From Bradyrhizobium sp. (lineage in GTDB: Bacteria; Pseudomonadota; Alphaproteobacteria; Rhizobiales; Xanthobacteraceae), in assembly GCF_004799445.1 (NCBI RefSeq), contig NZ_SSNA01000198.1, forward strand, positions 1 through 64,000: a stretch of DNA of 64,000 nucleotides, written 5' to 3'. The notes under the pieces are model-generated. The model did no database searches and had not been told where the DNA came from. It saw only the letters and a program-made list of their open reading frames with translations. Shown here piece after piece: positions 1 through 8,207 of this stretch. Every line of letters starts with the position of its first letter. The stretch's first letter is position 1. Position numbers and translations under genes: made by a program.

Positions 1-1482
1 CCCGTCATTGTCGGCGTCGGCGAAATCGTCGATCGACCGAAGGAAATTACCGAGGGCCTGGAGCCCCTCAGCCTGCTGGTCGAGGCGCTCCAGCGCGCGG
101 AAGCAGACAGCGGCGCGCGGTTGCTGAACCGAATCGAATCGCTCGACATCGTCAATTTCCTGAGCTGGCGCTACCGCGAGCCCGAGCAGCAGCTCGCCAG
201 GCGCCTCGGTATCCAGCCGAAGCACGCCTACTATGGCCCGGTCGGCGGCGAGAGCCCGATCCGCTATCTGCACGAAGCGGCGCAGCGCATCGCGCGCGGC
301 GAATGCAGCGTGGCCGCGGTCTGCGGCGCCGAGGCGCAGAGCACCGCGACCAAGGCCGAGCGCGCCGGCCTCAGCCTGCCGTGGACGCCGTTCGCGCTGG
401 ATGTCGCCGAGCCCAAACGCGGCGCCGCGTTCCAGAAGCCGATCGCGGTCAAGCTCGGCGTGTTCAGACCGGTGAGCGTCTATCCGTTTTACGAGGCGGC
501 GACGGCGGCGCATTGGGGTCAGACGCCGCGCGAGGCGATGGCGGAATCGGGCGCGCTGTGGTCGGCCTATTCCCTAGCTGCTTCCGAAAATCCCAACGCC
601 TGGCTGAAGCGGTATTTTGCGCCGCAGGAGATCACGACGCCGACGGCCGACAACCGGCTGATCGCATGGCCCTACACCAAACTGATGGTGGCCAATCCCA
701 TGGTCAATATGGGCGGCGCCGTCCTGATGACGAGCCTGGCGAAGGCGCGCGCCGCCGGCATCCCCGAGGACCGTCTCGTTCACATCTGCGGCGGCGCAGC
801 GGCGGAAGAGCCGCGCGACTATCTCGAACGCGATGTGTTTTTCGAAAGTCATGCGCAGAACGCCGTGCTCAGGGCGGCGATGGAGCTGGCCGGCGGCGAC
901 GGCAAGGCATTCGACGCGATCGAGCTCTACAGCTGCTTTCCCTGCGTGCCGAAAATGGCGCGGCGAACGCTCGGCCTCGGGCCCGACGTGCAGCCGACCG
1001 TGACGGGAGGTCTTACGTTTTTCGGCGCGCCGCTCAACACCTACATGACGCACGCGGCCTGCGCGATGGTGCGGAAGCTGCGCCATGGCGCCACGCTCGG
1101 CCTGCTCTACGGCCAGGGCGGCTTCGTCACCAAGCATCATGCGCTGGTGCTGTCGCGGCAGGCGCCGCAAGGGCCGCTTGCCCGGGAGACCAGCGTGCAG
1201 AGCGAGGCCGATCGCCATCGCGGCCACGTGCCGGATTTTGTCACCGAGGCCGGCGGCAAGGGTTCGGTCGAGAGTTTTACCGCGATCTATGGTCGCAATA
1301 ATGAGATCGACCACGGCGTGGTGATGCTGCGGACGACAGCCAATGCGCGCGCGCTGGCGCGGGTGCCGGCGGGCGATCGCCGGACGCTGGCGCATCTTCT
1401 CGACATGGACCGGACCCCGGTGGGATCATCCGGCGAGATCGTCACGGCGGACGACGGAATTCTGGAGTGGCAAGCGGGGTGA
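1..1482 (+). CDS. Thiolase-fold acetyl-CoA acetyltransferase family protein (5' end missing)
   Basis: The reading frame is open from base 1, so the start lies upstream of the window; 493 codons are visible, ending in TGA at 1480-1482. The visible protein resembles the SCP-x/COG0183 thiolase-like proteins: the early GPVGGESPIRYLHEAA block, the GAEAQST block and the late FFGAPLNTYMTHAA block follow the order of the thiolase fold. A C-terminal extension of about 90 residues follows the thiolase core, as is common in this subfamily. No cysteine sits at the usual nucleophile position (a serine lies in GGESPI), so classical thiolase chemistry is doubtful. Acyl-CoA metabolism is a family-level inference. 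It converges on the RND adaptor gene, with 81 bases between them and no obvious terminator. Confidence 0.8.
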   Translation, partial: PVIVGVGEIVDRPKEITEGLEPLSLLVEALQRAEADSGARLLNRIESLDIVNFLSWRYREPEQQLARRLGIQPKHAYYGPVGGESPIRYLHEAAQRIARGECSVAAVCGAEAQSTATKAERAGLSLPWTPFALDVAEPKRGAAFQKPIAVKLGVFRPVSVYPFYEAATAAHWGQTPREAMAESGALWSAYSLAASENPNAWLKRYFAPQEITTPTADNRLIAWPYTKLMVANPMVNMGGAVLMTSLAKARAAGIPEDRLVHICGGAAAEEPRDYLERDVFFESHAQNAVLRAAMELAGGDGKAFDAIELYSCFPCVPKMARRTLGLGPDVQPTVTGGLTFFGAPLNTYMTHAACAMVRKLRHGATLGLLYGQGGFVTKHHALVLSRQAPQGPLARETSVQSEADRHRGHVPDFVTEAGGKGSVESFTAIYGRNNEIDHGVVMLRTTANARALARVPAGDRRTLAHLLDMDRTPVGSSGEIVTADDGILEWQAG

Positions 1483-1563
1483 CGTCGGCGGTGCAGCGTA
1501 CTCCCGGCGATGCGAAGCACCGTCCGGCTACGCAGCGCAGCCGTCCGCGGCACCTCGCAGGCC

Positions 1564-2757
1564 CTACCCCTTTTCGCCCTGCTTGGCTGAAACCGTTGCC
1601 GGCCGGCCCTTGGTGCTGACGACACGGACCTGATCGCCGTCGACGATGCCGTCGGGCGGCGAGTTGATGATGCGGTCCTCCAGCGAAATACCGCCGGAGA
1701 GTTCGATATCGCGCCCGAGATCGCGCGCAATCGTCACGGGCTTGAACAGGATTCGGTTGTCGGCCGTCACCGTCGCAACACGCAGGCCCTTTTGGTCGAA
1801 CACGAGCGCGCTGGCAGGAATGTGCAGGGGCACGCCGTCGCGCTGCAGGTTCAGCCGCACATTGGCAAAGCCGCCCGGCATCAGCTCGCCGGCGCTGTTG
1901 TCGAGCCCAAGCTGCATCTGCGTCGTGCCGGAATTGACATCAACCGCCTGCGAGGAAGCCTCGACCGTCGCATCAAAGGTTCGGGTTGGATATTCCGGAA
2001 CGGAAATCACGGCCTTGGCGCCGACCTTGACCGCGGGCACGTAACTTTGGGGAACGTTGACGTAGACACGAAGCTTCTTGATATCGGAGACCACGAACAT
2101 CGGGGGACCGCTGCCGCCGCCTGCATTGATCAGGGCGCCGACGTCCGTGGTGCGCGCGGTGACGATGCCGTCGAACGGCACAGTGATTTTCTTGTAACCG
2201 GACAGCGCCTCGAGCCGTTCGACATTGGCCTGGCTGGAATTGACCGCGGCGTTCTTGTTGGAGAGGTCGGCGGTACGCTCGTCGATCTCCTGCATCGAGA
2301 CGAAATTCGAGGCGATCAGCGTTCTGCGCCGCGCCAGCGTCACTTCGGACAATTTCGCGCTGGCCTGCTGGTTGGCGAGATCGGCGCGCGCCTGCAGCAG
2401 CTGCTGATCGAGGTCCGGCGCATCGATTTCGGCAATCACGTCCCCGGCCTTGACCCGCGCGCCGATGTCGGCGCTCCAGTTTTTCAGATAGCCGTTGACG
2501 CGCGCAAAGATCGGCGCGCGGTTATAGGCCTCGAGCCGGCCCGGCAGGTCGAGCGTCGCCGTCAGCACGCCGGGATCGGCATAAATCAGCGCGACCGACG
2601 GTATCGCCTGGTCGTCGGTCCATTCGCGCAGCTGGACGCTGGAGTCTTCCCGGGCGCGGATGCCGCTGACCACCAGCGTCAGCGCGGCAATGAGGGCCGC
2701 AATACCGAAGATGCCCAACTTCCGGCGAGAGACCGGGGCACGAGATTCAGTGGGCAT
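1564..2757 (-). CDS. RND efflux periplasmic adaptor subunit (HlyD/MdtA family)
   Basis: 397-residue membrane-fusion protein of a tripartite RND efflux system. One hydrophobic N-terminal segment (about residues 14-32) follows a basic stretch, SRRK, and would anchor the protein in the inner membrane. A barrel-sandwich (lipoyl-like) half with VNGYLKNWSADIGARVKAGD is followed by a coiled-coil hairpin (LLQARADLANQQASAKLSE...), then the second lipoyl half and beta-barrel domains, ending in a lysine/glutamate-rich tail. The start ATG at 2755-2757 overlaps the end of the upstream permease gene by 11 bases, so the two are translationally coupled. The order permease then adaptor is the reverse of the common acrAB order. 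No outer-membrane factor gene is nearby, so the pump presumably uses one encoded elsewhere. Confidence 0.93.
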   Translation of the reverse strand: MPTESRAPVSRRKLGIFGIAALIAALTLVVSGIRAREDSSVQLREWTDDQAIPSVALIYADPGVLTATLDLPGRLEAYNRAPIFARVNGYLKNWSADIGARVKAGDVIAEIDAPDLDQQLLQARADLANQQASAKLSEVTLARRRTLIASNFVSMQEIDERTADLSNKNAAVNSSQANVERLEALSGYKKITVPFDGIVTARTTDVGALINAGGGSGPPMFVVSDIKKLRVYVNVPQSYVPAVKVGAKAVISVPEYPTRTFDATVEASSQAVDVNSGTTQMQLGLDNSAGELMPGGFANVRLNLQRDGVPLHIPASALVFDQKGLRVATVTADNRILFKPVTIARDLGRDIELSGGISLEDRIINSPPDGIVDGDQVRVVSTKGRPATVSAKQGEKG

Positions 2758-5700
2758 TCTGTGTCTCCGACAAGACGGCGCCGTTGGCGTCTTTTTTCCT
2801 GTGCATCATACTAAAAACCACCGGAACAAACATCAAGGTGGCGATCGTCGAGAAGGTCAGGCCGCCGATCACCGCCCGACCGAGCGGCGCGTTGGCCTCG
2901 CCGCCCTCGCCAAGGCCAAGCGACATTGGCAGCATACCGATAATCATGGCGAGCGCGGTCATCAACACCGGCCGGATTCGCACAAAACCGGCTTCGATGG
3001 CGGCGGCGATCGGGTCGCCCAGTTCGTCATAACGCTCGCGGGCGAAGCTGATCACCAGCACGCTGTTGGCGGTGGCGACGCCCATGCACATGATCGCCCC
3101 CGTCAACGCCGGAACCGACATCGTGGTGTGGGTCGTGAACAGCATCCATACGATCCCGGCCAGCGCCGCGGGCAGCGCCGTGATGATCACGAACGGGTCG
3201 GACCAGGACTGGAAGTTCACGACAATCAGGAAATAGACGAGGACGATCGCTCCCAACAGACCGAACAAAAGCCCGGAAAACGAACTGCTCATGGTCTGCA
3301 CCTGACCGGAAAGTACGACCGTGGAGCCCTTCGGCACCTCTTTCGCCGTATCCGCGATGACCTTGCGGACGTCGGCTGCGATGCCGCCGAGATCGCGCCC
3401 CTGCGGGGCGGCGAAAATCTGCACCATCGGCTGGATGTCATATTGCGAAACCACCGCGCTCGACGTCGTCCGCGAGATATTGGCGATACCGCCGAGAATC
3501 GGCGCCGACATCGGTACGCTGGAGGTGATCGGCAGCGTTTCCAGCGCGCTGAGGGAATCGATCTGGTATTGCGGCGTCTGCATCACCACCGAGTAGTTCA
3601 CGCCGTTTTCAGGATTAAGGTAGTAGGTCGGCGCGACTTGCCCGCTGCCCGACAGGTTGACGGTGAGGCTGTTGACGACGTCGCGCTCGGTCAGGCCGAC
3701 ATATTGCGCCCGCGTCCGGTCCACATCGATGTTGAAGGTCGGGTTGCTGGGCGATTGCTGGATGCGCGCGTCCGCGACGCCTGGAATTCGGCGAACGAGA
3801 TTCAACAACCTGCTGGCGTAGGTGTAGTTCGCGTTCAAATTGTTGCCCCGGATCTGCAAGTCGATCGGCGCCGGGGCGCCGAAGTTCAGGATCTGGTTGA
3901 CGATATCGGCCGGAAGAAAAGCAAAAGTCATTCCAGGGAAGAGGCGCGGGAGCTGCTCGCGCAATGCCTTCACGTAGTTTTCCGTCGGAGGATGGTCCTC
4001 CTTCAGCTTGATCTGGATATCGCCATCCTGCGGTCCGATCACGCCAGTATTGTTATACGTCATGTTGATGCCAGAGATCGGCATGCCTATGTTATCGGCC
4101 ATCGTCTCGATCTGATCCGGCGGGATAATCTTGCGGATCGCCTTCTGGATGTCGGCAAACTGATTGGCGCTTTCCTCCAGGCGGGTGCCGATCTGGGTGC
4201 GCACATGCATCAGGATCTGGCCGGCATCGACCGAGGGGAAGAAATTCTGCCCGAGATACGGCACCATCAGGAATGAGGCTGCGACGAAGCCGAGAAAACC
4301 GATCACAAAAGTCGGGCGGTGACGCAGCGCAAGCGTCAACAGGTCGCGGTAGCCGCTACGAAAGCGCTCGAATCCGGCCTCGAAGCCACGTTGAAACCAG
4401 ACCAGCGGATTGCGCGAGCGCGGCAGCGGCGCGCCTTCCTCATGGTGCCGATGCGGCTGCAACAGATACATCGCCATCGTCGGCACCAGCGTTCGCGACA
4501 GGATAAACGACCAGATCATCGCGAAGATCACCGCTTCCGCCATCGGCACGAACAGGAAGCGCGGAATGCCTTGCAGGAAGAACATCGGCACGAACACGAT
4601 GCAGATGCAGAGCAGCGACACGAAGGCCGGCACCACGATCTGCTGCGCACCGTCCAGGATCGCCGGGCGGACGTCCTTGCCCTGCTCCAGATGCCAGTTG
4701 ATGTTCTCGATCGTCACCGTGGCTTCGTCGACGAGAATACCAACCGCCAGCGCCAGCCCGCCGAGCGTCATGATGTTGAGGGTTTCGCCGAACGCCGCCA
4801 GCATAATGATGGAGCCGAACACGGCCAGCGGAATCGACGTCGCGATGATGATGGTCGAACGCCAGCTACCCAGGAACAGGAGAATCATCACGCTGGTGAG
4901 CAGGGCCGCGATCACGCCTTCGCGCACCACGCCGGCGATGGAGGCCGCGACGAACACCCCCTGGTCGCCGACAAAACCCACCTTCAGGGTCTCCGGAAGC
5001 GAGTCCTTGATGTCGACGACCTTCTTCTTGATGCCGGCGATGATGTCGAGCGTCGAAATGTAACCCGACTTCAGCACCATCATCAGGACGGAACGATTGC
5101 CGTTGACATGCACGATGTTGGTTTGCGGCGGATTGCCGTCGCGCACGGTGGCGACGTCCCGGATATAGACCGTGGCGCCATTGACAACCTTGATCGGGAG
5201 ATCGCCGAGTTCGTTGACCTTCAGCGGCGAGTTGTTGACCTGAATGACGTATTCGAAGCCGCCGATCTTCGAGGTGCCCGCCGGTTGGATCAGGTTCTGT
5301 GCCGCAAGCGCGTTGGCGACGTCCTGACCCGAAAGCCCCAGCGACTGCAACGCCGCCGGATTGACGTCGATCTGGATCTGACGCTGCTTGCCGCCATAGG
5401 GATACGGGATCGCCGCGCCGGGCACGGTGACCAATGGCGTGCGCAGCTGATTGATGGCGATATCGGCAAGAATCTGCTCGGTGAGGCCTTCTCCCGACAG
5501 CGCCAGCTGGATGATCGGAACGGTAGAGGCGCTGTAGTTGAGAATCAGCGGCGGCGTCGCCCCGGGCGGCATCTGCTTGATGATCGTCTGCGAGACCGCG
5601 GTGACCTGCGCGTTGGCGGTGCGGATGTCGGCGTTCGGCTGAAAGAATATCTTGACGATGCCGATGCCGTTATAGGAATTCGCGGTGATGTGCTCGATAT

Positions 5701-5932
5701 CGTTGACGGTCGTCGTCAGGATTCGCTGGTACTGGGTAATGATGCGGCCGGCCATCTGATCCGGCGGCAGCCCGGTGTATTGCCAGACCACCCCGATCAC
5801 CGGGATGCGAATATCCGGAAAGATGTCGGTCGGCGTTCGCAGCGCGGCGAGCGGGCCGATGATCAGGAGAAGCAGCGCTAGCACGACGAATGTGTACGGC
5901 CGGCTCAGGGCAATACGGACCAGTGCAGTCAT
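2747..5932 (-). CDS. RND efflux permease (AcrB/HAE superfamily)
   Basis: 1061-residue inner-membrane proton-driven exporter. It has the usual RND plan: one N-terminal membrane helix (residues 13-31), a large periplasmic domain, a block of helices from about 335, a second periplasmic loop and a second helix block at the C terminus. The helix-4 proton-relay motif reads GILVDEATVTIEN, with D402 kept and the second acidic residue changed to E403 (AcrB has two aspartates). In the helix-10 region GVATANSVLV the lysine essential in AcrB is replaced by alanine. This resembles a known side branch of RND pumps rather than classical AcrB. The substrate is unknown; context gives no clue beyond the coupled adaptor gene. 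Confidence 0.93.
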   Translation of the reverse strand: MTALVRIALSRPYTFVVLALLLLIIGPLAALRTPTDIFPDIRIPVIGVVWQYTGLPPDQMAGRIITQYQRILTTTVNDIEHITANSYNGIGIVKIFFQPNADIRTANAQVTAVSQTIIKQMPPGATPPLILNYSASTVPIIQLALSGEGLTEQILADIAINQLRTPLVTVPGAAIPYPYGGKQRQIQIDVNPAALQSLGLSGQDVANALAAQNLIQPAGTSKIGGFEYVIQVNNSPLKVNELGDLPIKVVNGATVYIRDVATVRDGNPPQTNIVHVNGNRSVLMMVLKSGYISTLDIIAGIKKKVVDIKDSLPETLKVGFVGDQGVFVAASIAGVVREGVIAALLTSVMILLFLGSWRSTIIIATSIPLAVFGSIIMLAAFGETLNIMTLGGLALAVGILVDEATVTIENINWHLEQGKDVRPAILDGAQQIVVPAFVSLLCICIVFVPMFFLQGIPRFLFVPMAEAVIFAMIWSFILSRTLVPTMAMYLLQPHRHHEEGAPLPRSRNPLVWFQRGFEAGFERFRSGYRDLLTLALRHRPTFVIGFLGFVAASFLMVPYLGQNFFPSVDAGQILMHVRTQIGTRLEESANQFADIQKAIRKIIPPDQIETMADNIGMPISGINMTYNNTGVIGPQDGDIQIKLKEDHPPTENYVKALREQLPRLFPGMTFAFLPADIVNQILNFGAPAPIDLQIRGNNLNANYTYASRLLNLVRRIPGVADARIQQSPSNPTFNIDVDRTRAQYVGLTERDVVNSLTVNLSGSGQVAPTYYLNPENGVNYSVVMQTPQYQIDSLSALETLPITSSVPMSAPILGGIANISRTTSSAVVSQYDIQPMVQIFAAPQGRDLGGIAADVRKVIADTAKEVPKGSTVVLSGQVQTMSSSFSGLLFGLLGAIVLVYFLIVVNFQSWSDPFVIITALPAALAGIVWMLFTTHTTMSVPALTGAIMCMGVATANSVLVISFARERYDELGDPIAAAIEAGFVRIRPVLMTALAMIIGMLPMSLGLGEGGEANAPLGRAVIGGLTFSTIATLMFVPVVFSMMHRKKDANGAVLSETQNAH

Positions 5933-6240
5933 GGAGCGGGCATTCCTGAATCAATCTCGCGGAAAAAGAGGGATTGCTCGCGCCGATTTACCCGAATTAT
6001 GGCCAAATGGCCAACGCCACAGGCCGCAGCCCTCTTCACTTCCGCGATACCAGACCGCGATGCCTTCCTGGCAGCCACTTGGAGCCCAAATATCGGGCTG
6101 TTTGATTATGCGGCGCGCTGTCCTGAGGTTGCTGACGAGCATTTCCGCGGCCTCGGTTAAATTGAATTTAATCAGCGTGCCGTTCCGATCGTTCGGGCGA
6201 GATGGCCATTCAGGGTCGCGCCGAGTCCGCTTGCGCGCCC
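5933..6240. other. 308-base gap between RND operon and chemoreceptor gene
   Basis: This stretch is visibly less GC-rich than its neighbours. It must carry the promoter of the RND operon (minus strand, start at 5932). A minus-strand frame from 6244 to 5951 could encode 97 residues, but it overlaps the end of the chemoreceptor gene, has no convincing ribosome binding site, and I recognise no domain in it. A short A/T-rich patch (tcggttaaattgaatttaat, around 6155-6174) is a possible promoter element. I do not call a gene here. Confidence 0.4.
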
Positions 6241-7959
6241 TCAAGCCGCCCTGATCGAGCCGAGGAACTTGCCGACTTCGAGCTTGAGGCGGTTGCTCTC
6301 GCCGGCCAGCGACTGCGCCGCCGACAGCACCTGCGACGAAGCCGAGCCAGTCTCGCCGGCGCCGTGCTGCACGTCGGAGATGTGGGATGAGACCTGCTGG
6401 GTGCCCAGAGCGGCCTGCTGCACGTTGCGGGAAATCTCCTGGGTCGCTGCACCCTGTTCCTCCACCGCAGCCGCGATGGTCGATGAAATCTCCGACAGCT
6501 TTTCGATGGTGCCGCTGATCTCCCTGATCGCACCGACCGACTCGTGGGTCGCAGCCTGGATGCCGCTGATCTGCTGGCCGATCTCGCCGGTGGCCTTCGC
6601 GGTCTGCTCGGCCAGTGCCTTCACCTCCGATGCCACCACCGCGAAACCGCGGCCGGCCTCGCCGGCCCGTGCCGCCTCGATGGTCGCGTTGAGCGCCAGC
6701 AGATTGGTCTGTCCGGCGATGGTGTTGATCAGTTCGACCACGTCGCCGATCCGGGCTGCCGCCTTCGACAACTCGCCGACGCGATCGTTGGTCTGGCGCG
6801 CCTGGTCGACCGCCTCGTTGGCCATCCGGGCCGATTCCTGCACCTGCCGGCTGATCTCGTTGACGGATGAAGCCATCTCCTCGGTCGCCGACGCCACCGA
6901 CTGCACATTGGTGGAGGCTTCCTCGGACGCTGCTGCAACCATGGTCGCGAGTTCCTCGCCGCGCTCTGCGGTCGAGCTGAGCGTTGCGGCGGAGGCCTCA
7001 AGTTCGGTCGAGGCAGAAGACACCGTCTCGATGATCTCGCCGACCGCGCCCTCAAAATCGTCGGCCAACTTATGCATATCCGCCTTGCGCCGCGCCACGG
7101 CGCGGGTCTCCGCTTCCTTCTGCTCTGCCTCCAGGCCGAGGCGTGCGGCTGCGTCACTCTTGAAGACTTCGACGGCCTCAGCCATCTCGCCAACCTCGTC
7201 GCGCCGGCCGATGCCAGGCACTTCGACATCGAGCTTGCCGCCGGCGAGGTCCTTCATCGCACCCGTCATGCGCCGCAGCGACCCGGTAATGCCGCGAGCG
7301 ACCAGCATCGACACCGCGAGCGTCAACAGCAGGATCAGCCCGGCCGCGATCAGGGATTGCTGGGCAGAGGCCCATGCCTGCGCGTCCAGGTCATCGACAT
7401 AGATGCCGGTCATGATGGTCCAGCCCCAGGGCGCAAACCCGACGATATAGGAGAGCTTCGGCTGCGGCTTGTCGGATCCCGCCCTCGGCCAGACGTAGTC
7501 GATAAATCCGCTGCCCTTCAGCTTCACCAAGTCTGTCATCTCGACCGCGAACAGCTTGCCCGCCGGGTCCTTCACATCCCTCATGTCCTGGCCGACAAGC
7601 TTCGCCGAGGTCGGATGCATCAGAACGCGGGGCAGCATGTCCTGAATGACGAAATATTCGTTGTTGCCATATCGGAGCATCGCGACCCGTGCCAGCGCCT
7701 GCTTCTGCGCGTCGGCGACGGCAACATCGCCTTTCTGCGCCAGCGCATGCTCTTCCTTGACAATACCGAGGGCTAGTTCACCAAGATGCTGAAGCTCGAT
7801 CTGTTTCTGCTGTTTGAGGCTCTGAGCCAGCTCACGCGAGTCGAGAATGGCAACTCCCAGCAGCCCCAGGAAGCCGAGACCGATGAGGGCATAGATCTTT
7901 CGGCCGATGGTCATTCGGAGCTGAAATGGCATTGCAAACGACATCCTCAATCTCCGCAA
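6241..7959 (-). CDS. Methyl-accepting chemotaxis protein with periplasmic Cache sensor
   Basis: 572-residue chemoreceptor that would signal through CheW/CheA. Layout: membrane helix at about residues 22-42, a periplasmic single-Cache (sCache_2-like) sensor of about 150 residues containing YGNNEYFVIQD and PWGWTIMTGIYVDDLD, a second membrane helix near 205-225 (LIAAGLILLLTLAVSMLVA), HAMP domain, then the signalling domain with the hallmark hairpin tip AGQTNLLALNATIEAARAGE. It ends LGSIRAA with no CheR-tethering pentapeptide. The start at 7959 gives MRRLRMSF; in-frame ATGs at 7944 and 7932 are alternatives. Its signalling half is almost identical to that of the next receptor (8208-9899), while the sensor is unrelated. 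The ligand is unknown; Cache domains of this type often bind small organic acids. Confidence 0.93.
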   Translation of the reverse strand: MRRLRMSFAMPFQLRMTIGRKIYALIGLGFLGLLGVAILDSRELAQSLKQQKQIELQHLGELALGIVKEEHALAQKGDVAVADAQKQALARVAMLRYGNNEYFVIQDMLPRVLMHPTSAKLVGQDMRDVKDPAGKLFAVEMTDLVKLKGSGFIDYVWPRAGSDKPQPKLSYIVGFAPWGWTIMTGIYVDDLDAQAWASAQQSLIAAGLILLLTLAVSMLVARGITGSLRRMTGAMKDLAGGKLDVEVPGIGRRDEVGEMAEAVEVFKSDAAARLGLEAEQKEAETRAVARRKADMHKLADDFEGAVGEIIETVSSASTELEASAATLSSTAERGEELATMVAAASEEASTNVQSVASATEEMASSVNEISRQVQESARMANEAVDQARQTNDRVGELSKAAARIGDVVELINTIAGQTNLLALNATIEAARAGEAGRGFAVVASEVKALAEQTAKATGEIGQQISGIQAATHESVGAIREISGTIEKLSEISSTIAAAVEEQGAATQEISRNVQQAALGTQQVSSHISDVQHGAGETGSASSQVLSAAQSLAGESNRLKLEVGKFLGSIRAA

Positions 7960-8081
7960 TCTGACGGTTGTTCAGCCGAATTCTCAGCGGAATCGTAGCC
8001 CGTGCGGATTCATATTGCGTTAATTGTTCGCTCCGTAGATTTACGGGTTAAACAACCCCCGAATGAGGGGCCTGAGGCCAT

Positions 8082-8175
8082 CATGGCGCGGGCCAGCCCC
8101 AACCCGGACGCGCCAACAGCCATAAAGCGCGACCTTGCCGACGGTCTCCAGGTCCCGCTCGGGCTTCGCGGAGAG
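8082..8175 (-). pseudogene. Remnant of an otnK-like gene between the two chemoreceptors
   Basis: On the minus strand this gap contains a decayed copy of an internal part of the nearby otnK gene (matching its bases about 10580-10690). One frame reads PERDLETVGKVAL against FERDLETIGEVAL of OtnK. After a frame change it reads AVGASGLGLARAMMASG against SVGASGFGLGLARALVASG. At DNA level the stretches aacccggacgcgcc and gcgcgac are shared exactly, with a 6-base and an 8-base deletion in the remnant; the 8-base loss destroys the frame. The order otnK, receptor, otnK remnant, receptor on one strand suggests an old tandem duplication of an otnK-receptor unit. The ends of the remnant are approximate. 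Confidence 0.75.
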
Positions 8176-8207
8176 TGCGTCAACCCGAGCGCCGGCGGCT
8201 GCTTGCT

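Noticed and set aside
2660..5881. Two long plus-strand open frames opposite the RND permease gene
   Set aside because: They are antisense to a gene with clear RND motifs. Their products are rich in R, H, D and Q with no domain, as expected from the complement of GC-rich coding DNA.
5951..6244. 97-codon minus-strand frame between receptor and RND operon
   Set aside because: No recognisable domain, no good ribosome site and it overlaps a real gene; left as an intergenic region.
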